Origin: G020348385 sp964538085
Lineage (GTDB): Bacteria > Acidobacteriota > Aminicenantia > Aminicenantales > Aminicenantaceae
Length of the DNA: 64,000 nt
Assembly (NCBI GenBank): GCA_964538085.1
Contig: CAZIDF010000012.1
Span: 1 to 64,000 of the forward strand
Direction of reading: 5' to 3'
Shown here: piece after piece, positions 52,624-61,564 of the stretch
Position numbering within the stretch: the first letter of the stretch is position 1
Layout: each line of letters begins with the position of its first letter
The notes under the pieces: model-generated
The model's database searches: none
The model's input: only the letters and a program-made list of their open reading frames with translations
What the model was told of the DNA's origin: nothing
Position numbers and translations under genes: made by a program

Positions 52624-53793
52624 ATGGAATCAATCAAGGCTCAGCGCATTCCATACTCTCAGATCCGGGTGGTCTTTGATAGGGCGATGGAGCTGGAACG
52701 AGAAGGGAAGCACATCATCCATCTAGAGATCGGGAGGCCGGATTTTGACACACCAGAACACATCGTAAAGGCAGCCATCAAAGCCCTGAAAGACGGGAAT
52801 CATCATTACTGCCCGAATGCCGGCGTTCCTGAGCTGCGTCAGGCAATCGTTGAAAAAATAAGGGATGAGTACAAACTCGAATACAATGCAAATTCTGAAA
52901 TCATCGTAACCAACGGTGTTGCCGAAGGGGTGTATCTTGCTATAAATGCATTGCTCGATCCGGGTGACCAGATCCTGATCCCGGATCCGGCGTGGTTGAA
53001 CTACCAGCAAGTGACCCTCACAAACTATGTCGAACCGATATCTTATGAATTATTCTGGAAGGAGGGGTTTCAACCCGATCCCAAAGATATCGAGCAGCGG
53101 ATAACCCCCCGGACAAAGGCGATTCTTCTGTTGAGCCCGTCCAATCCCACAGGATCTGTGCTTCATCCAAACACAGTGGAAAAGATCGCGGCCATCGCAG
53201 AAAAAAATGATTTATTGATTTTAAGCGATGAGATATACCGGAAAATCATCTATCCACCCGCTAGGCATGTGAGTATCGCAACACTGCCTGGGATGTGGGA
53301 GCGGACCCTCATACTTGACGGATTTTCCAAATTCTACTCCATGACAGGCTGGCGAATGGGCTATGTTTTGGGGCCTGAGAAACTCGTCAATCCGATGCTG
53401 AGGTATCACCAGTTCATGATCACCTCGGTCAACACCTTTGCCCAATGGGGTGCGATCGAAGCTTTGAAGGGAGATCAGAGTCCTTCCGAAAAAATGGTGG
53501 AAGAATTCAAGAAACGCCGGGATTACATCCATGATGCAGTGAATCAAATTCCTGGATTCCAGTGCTCAAAACCGGAAGGGGCATTTTACATCTTCCCGAA
53601 TATCCGAGAGACCGGCATGGATGGATTCCAGATGTCCCGATTGCTCCTGGAAAAAGCGGGTGTGGCCACAGTGGCCGGGGATTGCTTTGGGAAGAATGGC
53701 GCCGGTCATATCCGCATTTCTTATTCCAACTCGATGAACAACTTGAAAAAAGCTGTAACCAATATCCAGGAAGTCATAAGGAGGATAAATTGA
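52624..53793 (+). CDS. PLP-dependent class I aminotransferase (AspC-like)
   Basis: The 389-residue enzyme is a class I aminotransferase with all usual motifs: HLEIGRPDFDTPEHIVKAA, NHHYCPNAGVPELRQAI, VTNGVAEGVYLAINAL, LLLSPSNPTGSV, ILSDEIYRKI and the PLP lysine in LDGFSKFYSMTGWRMGY. Aspartate or another amino acid may be the substrate. AGGAG lies before the ATG. Its stop overlaps the TTG start of the sugar-binding-type protein by four bases (TTGA). That coupling to a transport protein is unusual and suggests the ligand carried is an amino-containing compound or that the enzyme handles its product. Confidence 0.92.
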   Translation: MESIKAQRIPYSQIRVVFDRAMELEREGKHIIHLEIGRPDFDTPEHIVKAAIKALKDGNHHYCPNAGVPELRQAIVEKIRDEYKLEYNANSEIIVTNGVAEGVYLAINALLDPGDQILIPDPAWLNYQQVTLTNYVEPISYELFWKEGFQPDPKDIEQRITPRTKAILLLSPSNPTGSVLHPNTVEKIAAIAEKNDLLILSDEIYRKIIYPPARHVSIATLPGMWERTLILDGFSKFYSMTGWRMGYVLGPEKLVNPMLRYHQFMITSVNTFAQWGAIEALKGDQSPSEKMVEEFKKRRDYIHDAVNQIPGFQCSKPEGAFYIFPNIRETGMDGFQMSRLLLEKAGVATVAGDCFGKNGAGHIRISYSNSMNNLKKAVTNIQEVIRRIN

Positions 53794-54767
53794 GCCCACA
53801 CAAATGGGCAATCTGTGCCGGGGCTGTGGCTCTTTTAGTTTTAAATTCGAAACTATTGGCCGCCAGCCCGCCGGAACACCATCCCAGCTGGGAGTCTAAA
53901 GATCTGAAGCTTGTTTTTGTCACCTGTGCGGTAGGTGCAAAGTTCTTTGAGCCCGTAAGAAAGGGCATGGCCGATGCTGCAGAAATGTTGGGGGTTCAAT
54001 GCGATTTTATCGGGACCGAAGGGGTAGATGTTGTTGCACAGGTCCAAATCATCCGCAAGGCGATCGCTTCGGGATATGACGGGATTGCCGTCAACATCAT
54101 CGATCCGGAAGCATTCGATGAGGTCATTCAGGAAGCCATGGCCAAAGGAATTCCGGTCGTGGGTTTCAACGTGGACGACCATGCCACACCCAATGCCAGG
54201 CTGAGCAGTGTCAACCAGCAGCTTTATGAAGCAGGCCAAAGCCTGGCGGAGTATTTATTGCCCGTTATCCCGGCAAACGCCCGGGTTTTGATAACCATGC
54301 ATGATGAAGGTGTCTCCGCTCTGGAGGACCGCCGGAAAGGCATTCAAGATGTCCTGATGCAAAAGAACGTCACAGCCGAAGTCATCATTTCGGGCAATGA
54401 CTCCTTGAAAGGCGTGGATGCGATAGCCGAAGCCTTGAAGGAGAATCCAGGGATCCGGATCATCCTCGGTACCGGCCAGGCGGATACGGAAGCCGCCGGG
54501 ATGGCGATAGAGAAGTATTTTCCAGGCAGAGGGTATTGGGCCGCCGGTTTCGATCTCTCGCCGAAAACACTGCAGCTCATCAGGGACGGGCACGTCCGCT
54601 GCACGGTGGACCAGCAGCCCTATGTTCAGGGTTTTTATCCGGTTGTCCAGTTGACGCATTATCTGCGGTATGGAATCATCCCTTCCGATATGGATGCCGG
54701 GGCGACCATCATCGACAAATCGAAAGTCGATCAGGTGATGTCGTTATCCCAGAAAAAAATTAGGTAA
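53790..54767 (+). CDS. Periplasmic RbsB-type substrate-binding protein
   Basis: The 325-residue product has a signal peptide (about 1-25, ending KLLAAS) and the type I periplasmic binding protein fold of sugar ABC systems: LVFVTCAVGAKFFEPVRKGM, QIIRKAIASGYDGIAVNIID, AMAKGIPVVGFNVDD, ALKENPGIRIILGTGQADTE and CTVDQQPYVQGF. The start is TTG at 53790, five bases after AGGAGG and overlapping the aminotransferase stop; there is no ATG. No ABC ATPase or permease gene is near. The next gene, 54 bases on, is an SSS-family symporter, so the protein may deliver ligand to that carrier or act as a sensor. Confidence 0.88.
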   Translation: MSPHKWAICAGAVALLVLNSKLLAASPPEHHPSWESKDLKLVFVTCAVGAKFFEPVRKGMADAAEMLGVQCDFIGTEGVDVVAQVQIIRKAIASGYDGIAVNIIDPEAFDEVIQEAMAKGIPVVGFNVDDHATPNARLSSVNQQLYEAGQSLAEYLLPVIPANARVLITMHDEGVSALEDRRKGIQDVLMQKNVTAEVIISGNDSLKGVDAIAEALKENPGIRIILGTGQADTEAAGMAIEKYFPGRGYWAAGFDLSPKTLQLIRDGHVRCTVDQQPYVQGFYPVVQLTHYLRYGIIPSDMDAGATIIDKSKVDQVMSLSQKKIR

Positions 54768-54821
54768 TCATTGCCTTTTAGGCGCAATAAGTAAGAGAAT
54801 CTCTGAAAAAGGCTTATCCTG

Positions 54822-56474
54822 ATGCAGATCGAGGGTTTGGATCTCGGAATCATCGTTTTTTATTTCATTTTTATGCTGGCCCTGGGCTTCTGGGCCGGCT
54901 TGCGGAAAAAGAAGACAGAAAAAGCGGACGAATATTTTCTCGCAGGTAAATCCCTGAAATGGCCTGTGATCGGTCTGGCGTTGTTCGCCACGAATATTTC
55001 GACCGTTCATCTGGTCAGCCTTGCTGAAGAGGGGTACACCAACGGTCTGGCTTATGGCAATTTCGAGTGGATGGCCCCTTTTACGCTCATCATTCTGGCC
55101 TTGTTCTTTGCGCCTTTTTACATCCGCTCCAATATCACCACCCTGCCGGATTTTCTTGAAAAACGCTATTCCCGGGCCAGCAGAGACTGGCTGTCCGTTC
55201 TTTCCATGGTGTCCGCCATCTTTATTCATATCGGATTTTCCCTTTACGCCGGGGCTGTGGTGCTGGAAGGATTGTTCGGATTGGATAAAACGGTCAGCAT
55301 CGTTTTGATCGCAGGATTGACCGGGCTTTATACCATTGTCGGTGGACTGATGGCGGTCGTTGTGACCGAGTCTGTGCAAACCGTCATCCTGCTGATCGGA
55401 GCCATCATCCTGACATCGATCGCCTATATCAAGGTTGGGGGCTGGGTCGGGATTGTCGAGAGTGTGGAAGCGGTAAAACTGACCGTCCTGCGTCCTCATG
55501 GAGATCCTTCCGGCCTGCCGTGGTATTCCGTGTTTCTCGGTTATCCGATCATCGGCATATGGTACTGGTGCACGGATCAGACCATCGTTCAGAGAGTGCT
55601 CGGAGCAAAGGATGAAAATCATGCCCGGGTCGGACCTTTGTTTGCCGGTTTCATCAAAATCCTTCCTGTCTTCATCTTCGTGTTACCGGGGTTGATTGGC
55701 TTTGCTTTGATCAACCAGGGATCGATGCCTCCTCTGCCGTTGACAGAGGCCGGAACTGCAGATGCCGCTATGACTTATTCACACCTGATCACCCATCTCT
55801 TGCCGATCGGGCTTCGCGGTCTCATCGCAGCCGCCCTGATGGCTGCGCTCATGAGCACGGTTTCCGGAGCATTGAATTCCATAGCCACGCTGTTCACTTA
55901 TGATTTGTATCAACGAAGGATGCCCCACACATCCGAAAAAAGGCTGGTTTTGATCGGCCGTGTCGTCACGTTCGCCGGGATGGTGCTCGCGGTCCTATGG
56001 TCTCCCCTGTGCGGCCGGTTTCCCACTGTCTTCCAGGGTATCAATGCCGCCATATCCTATCTTGCGCCGCCCATCACGGTCGTGTTTGTGGCGGGCGTTT
56101 TTTGGAAAAAGGCTTCCTCCCGGGCTTCGTTCGTTACGCTTGTTACGGGTTCCCTCTTGGGATTTGCGGTATTCATCCTGGATTTTACGAAAGTCCTGCA
56201 GTCCTTCAAAGACAGCCATCCTTCATTGGATTTTCTCAATTTTATGGTGATCAGCTTTATTCTGGCCGTGATTTGTGCCGTCATTTTGATGGTGATGTCC
56301 TATGTGTTCCCTGAACCGCTAACCGAGAAGAAAAGCGCCCTTGTCTGGAAATCCTTCATCGATCCGCTGCGTGAAAAGGGATGGGCAGGAATCGGAAACT
56401 ACAAGATCCTCAGCGCGCTTTTAGCCATGGTCATGATCGCTTTGTATGTGATCTTCACTTTTTTTGTGAACTGA
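54822..56474 (+). CDS. SSS-family sodium:solute symporter
   Basis: The 550-residue inner-membrane carrier belongs to the solute:sodium symporter family, nearest to the SGLT-like branch: GLRKKKTEKADEYFLAGKSL, ALFATNISTVHLVSLAEEGY, GLYTIVGGLMAVVVTESVQT, WYWCTDQTIVQRVLGAKD and AALMAALMSTVSGALNSIAT. About fourteen spans fit the family. A sugar or related solute is the likely cargo. It is the third gene of a unit with an aminotransferase and a periplasmic binding protein. Only a weak AAAGG precedes the ATG. Confidence 0.93.
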   Translation: MQIEGLDLGIIVFYFIFMLALGFWAGLRKKKTEKADEYFLAGKSLKWPVIGLALFATNISTVHLVSLAEEGYTNGLAYGNFEWMAPFTLIILALFFAPFYIRSNITTLPDFLEKRYSRASRDWLSVLSMVSAIFIHIGFSLYAGAVVLEGLFGLDKTVSIVLIAGLTGLYTIVGGLMAVVVTESVQTVILLIGAIILTSIAYIKVGGWVGIVESVEAVKLTVLRPHGDPSGLPWYSVFLGYPIIGIWYWCTDQTIVQRVLGAKDENHARVGPLFAGFIKILPVFIFVLPGLIGFALINQGSMPPLPLTEAGTADAAMTYSHLITHLLPIGLRGLIAAALMAALMSTVSGALNSIATLFTYDLYQRRMPHTSEKRLVLIGRVVTFAGMVLAVLWSPLCGRFPTVFQGINAAISYLAPPITVVFVAGVFWKKASSRASFVTLVTGSLLGFAVFILDFTKVLQSFKDSHPSLDFLNFMVISFILAVICAVILMVMSYVFPEPLTEKKSALVWKSFIDPLREKGWAGIGNYKILSALLAMVMIALYVIFTFFVN

Positions 56475-56816
56475 ACATCGGATCGCGTCCCGTTTTACTA
56501 GTTGATTGTTCAGAAATAGGCTTTATTCTTGGCGAAATCGATATTGATCGGATCGAATAGGGAAAGACTGAACCCTAATTAAATTCCAGCATACAGGACG
56601 ACTTTAAGCTTTTTGAGTTTCGTCATGTGGGGCCTCACTGATTTCTTCCGAGTTACCTTCACATTGTACACCTTTAGATGATTTAGGGGATATCCTATCT
56701 TTGACCGTTAAATTTATAATATTAAAATCATTTAATCTTTTTTTAATGGATTATTATTAATCTTTTTGTATAATCTGTTGATGTTAAAAAATGAGTCTAG
56801 AAAAAAAGGAAATACC
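56475..56816 (+). other. Intergenic stretch with -10 element
   Basis: This 342-base stretch holds no gene that I can recognise. Its last 80 bases are strongly AT-rich and include TATAAT at 56769-56774, a perfect -10 hexamer with no good -35. Transcription from there would start near 56781, fitting the DUF5916 start at 56817. The first 250 bases show only short open frames on both strands. Confidence 0.5.
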
Positions 56817-58940
56817 ATGATATTGTCCAAGAAGAGTCTCGCGGTAACAGGAGGCATGCTTTTTTTGCTCTTGTTAAATATTCCTTTCATCTTAGGACAA
56901 GAACGAACGAAAAGCGCCCATGTGATCCGCACAGACAGGCCTCCCAAAATAGACGGCCTTATCGAGGACGATTGCTGGAAAAACATAGAGCCTCTATCTG
57001 GATTTTTTCAGTTTGATCCCGTCAATGGAGCCAAGGCTTCGGAAGAAACCCTTGTCTGGATAGCTTATGACCAAAATCACATTTATTTCGCTTTCCTGAT
57101 GCAGGATTCTCAGCCGGATAAAATATGGGCGGAATTGACCCCGCGCAACACTTATGAAAATAATGATTCCATCACTGTGATCCTGGATACATACAATGAC
57201 AAACGAACGAGCATCCAATTCACTGTAAATCCCAAAGGAGTCCAAAAAAACTCCGTGGAGACGATTTGGAAGTCTGGCGCTATCGTCCGAAATGATGGGT
57301 GGAGTGCTGAGATGGCCATTCCTTTCAAATCCTTGAGGTTTTCTTCCGAAGTGGTTCAGGTATGGGGGTTAAATATTGAGCGATATATTTTCCGATTGAA
57401 CGAGCAGGACTATTGGACGGATGTGGACAGGGACATCCCTCTTCTTCACCAGATGGGGGAGCTGACCGGTCTTTCAGGAGTCCGGCCCGGATACAATATC
57501 GAATTTTTCCCCTATGCAGGTTTCAGGACTTCGCGGTGGAACGGTGAAAAAGATGACAAACTGGCGGCTGGTCTCGATTTCAAATACGGAATACTCCCGA
57601 ATCTTATCCTGGATTTGACGGCCAGTCCGGATTTTAGCGAGGTGGAATCCGATCCCTTTATGTTCCAGCGCACGCCATACGAGAATTATTTTCAGGAAAA
57701 CCGGCCATTTTTTTCCGAGGGCAGTCAGTATTTCCAGTTGTCTACAGAACAGAATGATGGCTGGGGGCCCAGTATGTCTTTGTTTTACTCCAGGCGTATC
57801 GGAGACCCGAAAATTGCGGGGAAAATTTCAGGGAAAACAGGAGGATATTCGTTCGGCATCCTCGGTGCGCTCAACAAGGAGGAGGAAGGGGATGTCCTCT
57901 ACTCTGTTGTCCGGATCCAGAAGGACATCTTCAAGAATTCTCAGGTCGGGGTCTACTATGCCGGCATGAGTGTTGAATCGGATTACAACAGAAATTTTGC
58001 GGTGGATTACAATTTCAATTTCAGCCGCATTTATTTCTTGCGAGGTATGCATACGCTGTCTTTTAACAAGGATTTTCCCTCGAAAAAAAACGGCATGCAC
58101 GTCATCCAGTTCCAAAGGGATGTCGATGCCGGGGTCCAGTTGGAGATGAATTTTCATAGGATCGAAGAGAATGTGGATATCAGGACTGGTTTTGTCAATC
58201 AGATCGACACTCAGTCCTTTGAGTTGAGCACAGGGTATGCTTGGAGATTCAATCAGGGGCAGCTCAGGCGCGTGAGTTTAGACCTTACCGGGAACCTCAA
58301 ACATGATTCCCACGGGAATTCGACCGGCAATGCCGTCGATTTTCGGTATTGGACAGAGTTTTTGTCAAAATTTTCCATCCATGGGGGATTTTCGCTGGGA
58401 AAGAGTAAATATCAAATATTCGCGGGTGACGATGAGCTAATCTGGACGGATGATTTTATTAAAACCTATGGAGGAGATATCGATTTTCGTTGGGATCGAG
58501 GGGGATTTCTGAAAGAGGTGAGTATCGAAGCGGGTTGGGAAAAGAGGGGGATATACAATAACGATTTTAGCGAAGTGGAATCCGGTTCCCATCTAAGCAC
58601 ACAGTTCGAACTCACGCTACGTCCACTTAGCTACTTAGAATGGTCCTTCAGCAGCGATTATATAAAACAGAAGATCGATCGGACCGGAGAGACGGTTTTT
58701 GATGGGATGACTTATGCCACGGCCCTGCATCTTCAGTTGACGCGGAACCTATTCTTGAACACAAGGCTCCTCGGTGAAACACGCGATAATCAGTACAATT
58801 TCGATTTTTTGGTCGGCTATTATTTCGGAGCCGGAAACGTCATACAACTCAGCTACAAGAAAGGCTCCAGGACAGAAAATTTTCTGACGGAAAAGGGCTA
58901 TTCCATAACGCTTAAAGTGTCATACCTGTTGAGAATTTAA
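56817..58940 (+). CDS. DUF5916 outer-membrane protein with CBM9-like domain, second copy
   Basis: The 707-residue product has a signal peptide (SKKSLAVTGGMLFLLLLNIP), a CBM9-like domain (about 25-200: PPKIDGLIEDDCWKNIEPLS, WIAYDQNHIYFAFLMQD, AIPFKSLRF) and a DUF5916 barrel region to the end (DFSEVESDPFMFQRTPYENY, ENRPFFSEGSQYF, final LKVSYLLRI). It shares the layout of the protein at 4810 but is clearly diverged. The ATG at 56817 is chosen for AAAGGA upstream; the frame open from 56766 begins inside the -10 element. Cargo or substrate is unknown. It is convergent with the sulfatase gene. Confidence 0.87.
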   Translation: MILSKKSLAVTGGMLFLLLLNIPFILGQERTKSAHVIRTDRPPKIDGLIEDDCWKNIEPLSGFFQFDPVNGAKASEETLVWIAYDQNHIYFAFLMQDSQPDKIWAELTPRNTYENNDSITVILDTYNDKRTSIQFTVNPKGVQKNSVETIWKSGAIVRNDGWSAEMAIPFKSLRFSSEVVQVWGLNIERYIFRLNEQDYWTDVDRDIPLLHQMGELTGLSGVRPGYNIEFFPYAGFRTSRWNGEKDDKLAAGLDFKYGILPNLILDLTASPDFSEVESDPFMFQRTPYENYFQENRPFFSEGSQYFQLSTEQNDGWGPSMSLFYSRRIGDPKIAGKISGKTGGYSFGILGALNKEEEGDVLYSVVRIQKDIFKNSQVGVYYAGMSVESDYNRNFAVDYNFNFSRIYFLRGMHTLSFNKDFPSKKNGMHVIQFQRDVDAGVQLEMNFHRIEENVDIRTGFVNQIDTQSFELSTGYAWRFNQGQLRRVSLDLTGNLKHDSHGNSTGNAVDFRYWTEFLSKFSIHGGFSLGKSKYQIFAGDDELIWTDDFIKTYGGDIDFRWDRGGFLKEVSIEAGWEKRGIYNNDFSEVESGSHLSTQFELTLRPLSYLEWSFSSDYIKQKIDRTGETVFDGMTYATALHLQLTRNLFLNTRLLGETRDNQYNFDFLVGYYFGAGNVIQLSYKKGSRTENFLTEKGYSITLKVSYLLRI

Positions 58941-59023
58941 GCTGTTTTGTTATCTCAATTTATCGATTCACCAAATTTTTCCATGACAGCTATAGCAGGA
59001 AACATCCGAGGTCGCGCCGTGAA

Positions 59024-60517
59024 TCAGGAATCCTCAGACGCCGATTCGATGCTGCTGGGAGGGCGGACCTCTTCACCCGCCAGCTCTCCGTCTCCCAGTT
59101 CTTTGCGGGCTTTTTCTCCCAATGCTGTAAGCCTTTCCACAACATCTGGGTAATTCTTGGCCACATCGCGTTTTTCGCCGATATCGTTTTCCAGATCATA
59201 AAGTTCCAACCCGGTTTCGCCATGAGCGTAGGGGCCTGGAAGGCCGTTTTTGCCCGGCTCCACTCCTTCGTAGGAACGATAGCCATGAGGGAAATGCAGT
59301 TTCCATTTGCCCTGGCGGACAGCCTGGAGTTGCTTGCCATAGTAATAGAATAAGTGATCCCGGGGATTGGTATCCCGGGCTCCTTTGAGCAGAGGATGGA
59401 TATTCACTCCATCGATTTTATTTTCAGGAAGAGCGGCTCCGGATATGGCGGCCAATGTGGGTAGCACGTCCATGGTTGCGGCCATCCTGTCGCACTCTGA
59501 GTCTGCCGGAATGTTTCCAGGCCATCGCATGACGCAAGGCACCCGCACGCCACCTTCCCAGGAAGTGCCCTTGCCTTCTCTGAATGGTCCAGCTGATCCG
59601 GCATGCTTCCCAAAATTCAGCCAGGGACCGTTGTCACTGGTAAAAATCACCAGGGTGTCATTTTCCAGCCCGTGTTTTGCCAGTGTCCTGAGTATTTCTC
59701 CCACAGACCAGTCCACCTCCATCATCACATCGCCGAATTTTCCCTGACGGCTTTTTCCTCTGAATTTGTTCGATATGCCCAGAGGGGTATGGACCATAGT
59801 GTGGGGGACATACAGGAAAAACGGCCGGTCCTTGTTTTTTTCGATAAACCGGACCGCCCGTTCGGTGTACCGGGTCGTCAGGGTGTCCTGGTCTTCCAGT
59901 GTCTGTATTTCGGCGACTTTTTCGTTTCCATCTATCAACGGCAAAGGAGGATACCTGAGTTTGCTGTGCCCTTCGGGAAGTGCGGTACCGTTATATTCTA
60001 CCGGCCACATATCATTGGAGTAAGGGAGCCCGAAGTATTCGTCGAAACCGTTCTGGAGGGGCAGGAATTGGCGGTGGTGGCCCAGGTGCCATTTACCGAA
60101 ACATGCGGTGGCATATCCTTTCTTTTTAAGGACTTCGGGGATGATTTCTTCATCGGGATTGATCCCGACTTTTGCCTGATCATTATACGCGCCGAAAATG
60201 CCGACCCGGTTAGGATAACATCCGGTCAGCAGGGCGGCCCGTGAGGCGCTGCAAACAGCCTGGGCGACATAAAAGCTGGTAAAGCGCATGCCCTGTTGGG
60301 CTAGGCCGTCGATGTTCGGGGTTTCATATCCCGTAGCCCCATAACAGCCCACATCCGCATATCCCATGTCGTCTATGAAAATGAGCACGATGTTCGGCAG
60401 ACGTTGCTCTTCCGTTTTTTCTTGCTTGCAGGTTTGGATCAAAGCGGCAAGGGGTAACGAGGCCGCGCCCCAACCTAAGGTCTTCAAGAAATCCCTTCGC
60501 CTGCAGGTTTTTTCCAT
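59024..60517 (-). CDS. Sulfatase, exported, C-x-A-x-R type
   Basis: The 497-residue protein is an arylsulfatase-like enzyme that removes sulfate esters. The modified cysteine is C89 in VCSASRAALLTG, the motif being C-S-A-S-R rather than C-x-P-x-R. Metal-binding residues D49 and D50 are in IFIDDMGYADVG, with further motifs in KWHLGHHRQFLP and IFTSDNGPW. The N-terminus has a Tat-like RRRDFLKTLGWG and a Cys near residue 30 (LIQTC), so it may be a lipoprotein. A formylglycine-making enzyme is needed but no credible one is in the window. The ATG at 60517 follows AGGGGAAG; the longer frame to 60541 is less likely. Confidence 0.92.
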   Translation of the reverse strand: MEKTCRRRDFLKTLGWGAASLPLAALIQTCKQEKTEEQRLPNIVLIFIDDMGYADVGCYGATGYETPNIDGLAQQGMRFTSFYVAQAVCSASRAALLTGCYPNRVGIFGAYNDQAKVGINPDEEIIPEVLKKKGYATACFGKWHLGHHRQFLPLQNGFDEYFGLPYSNDMWPVEYNGTALPEGHSKLRYPPLPLIDGNEKVAEIQTLEDQDTLTTRYTERAVRFIEKNKDRPFFLYVPHTMVHTPLGISNKFRGKSRQGKFGDVMMEVDWSVGEILRTLAKHGLENDTLVIFTSDNGPWLNFGKHAGSAGPFREGKGTSWEGGVRVPCVMRWPGNIPADSECDRMAATMDVLPTLAAISGAALPENKIDGVNIHPLLKGARDTNPRDHLFYYYGKQLQAVRQGKWKLHFPHGYRSYEGVEPGKNGLPGPYAHGETGLELYDLENDIGEKRDVAKNYPDVVERLTALGEKARKELGDGELAGEEVRPPSSIESASEDS

Positions 60518-60623
60518 GATTCTTCCCCTTAATTTGGACATTCAGCTCATGAATACCATAACCAAAACATCATGTCCAATATCAAGATCAGACCCCAAGC
60601 ATTTTTTTATGTCGATAATGGGG

Positions 60624-60876
60624 CTTTTGAGAATAGTTGAAGCGACCATTGAAGATTTAGCTATTACGACCCGTTCTTCGAGGGAATCTGACGAAGTCAG
60701 ACGGCGATGTTGTATTGAGCACGACTTTGCTAAAACATTAGAGATGCGGGCAAGCATGGGAACAAAGGCTAGAGTGAAAGCGATGAGGTGTTAATGTGCG
60801 CAGTTCAGAGCCGCCAAGAAGTACGGTGATGGAATGGCGTAAAAAATCTTCACGGGAGCGAAACCATTCCCAAAAG
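60624..60876. repeat. MITE-like element, copy B (253 bp)
   Basis: The block matches the element at 49513-49759 from end to end and in the same orientation, including CGTTCTTCGAGGGAATCTGA and GTATTGAGCACGACTTTGC. Its ends CTTTTGAGAATAGTT and AACCATTCCCAAAAG are inverted repeats with two mismatches in 15, so it is more worn than copy A. The internal TCTGACGAAGTCAGA hairpin is kept, with a compensated loop base. It fills most of the 409-base space between the sulfatase gene and the ABC operon. No gene is inside. Confidence 0.75.
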
Positions 60877-60926
60877 CTCTTTCTTAAGATATTGATAAAA
60901 TTAAGATACTTCAGATCGGATCTCGA

Positions 60927-61562
60927 TCATTCTTTGATTTTGATGGCGATGAACATCAGGCAGAAATACCCGATCAAGACCAGAGGAATGACAGCCAGCC
61001 AGTTCACTTGGCGAAGAAAAGAGAGAATATTTTCGATAAAAACATCCATGTTGTCCCTGTAGAATTTCATGATGAGGATGGGAACAAAACCCAACAGCAC
61101 GAAAAAGGACATCACAATCATCGCGAATTTGGTGTATCCAAGGCTAAAAATACCGATATAAGAAAGTGCGGCAAAAAGCAGACAGACGACACTGCTCATC
61201 AGGATGTAAGATCTAACCAGAATCCAATCATTAGGGGCCACCTTGGACACGGCAAAAAGCAACAGCAGGTAACCCGCCGTAGCCGCAACGGTTACCAGGA
61301 CTATACCGAATTTGGCGGATACGATTTCGCTGGCATTGACCGGCAGGATGTCCAAAAAATCATAGGCTTTGTGTTTTTCTTCGTATTGTTCGTTGAAAAA
61401 CACGGGGCCGAACACCATCAAGAATATCAGCACCCCGGATATCATTACCAGAGGAACAGTCTGCTCATTCCCGAGAGCGATCCTCAGGATGGCTGTTAGA
61501 ATAAAAATCACGGTGACATATGCAATAAAATAGGACATGTTTTTTTTGACGATTGACAACAT
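60927..61562 (-). CDS. ABC-2 type permease subunit, last gene of ABC operon
   Basis: The 211-residue membrane protein has six predicted spans (FIAYVTVIFILTAILRIALG, VPLVMISGVLIFLMVFGPVF, and so on). Between the second and third spans lies a loop with QYEEKHKAYDFLDILPVNAS. That E-K-x-K-x-Y-x-F-L-x-x-L-P-I pattern recurs in the two other permeases of this operon. It is an exporter-type ABC-2 subunit. It starts two bases after the ATPase stop. The exported compound is unknown; the arrangement recalls Ytr/bcr-type envelope-stress or bacitracin exporters. Confidence 0.8.
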   Translation of the reverse strand: MLSIVKKNMSYFIAYVTVIFILTAILRIALGNEQTVPLVMISGVLIFLMVFGPVFFNEQYEEKHKAYDFLDILPVNASEIVSAKFGIVLVTVAATAGYLLLLFAVSKVAPNDWILVRSYILMSSVVCLLFAALSYIGIFSLGYTKFAMIVMSFFVLLGFVPILIMKFYRDNMDVFIENILSFLRQVNWLAVIPLVLIGYFCLMFIAIKIKE

Positions 61563-61564
61563 TT

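Noticed and set aside
53562..53789. Upstream extension of the periplasmic binding protein.
   Set aside because: It overlaps the end of the aminotransferase gene in another frame. The TTG at 53790 follows AGGAGG and is directly before the signal peptide.
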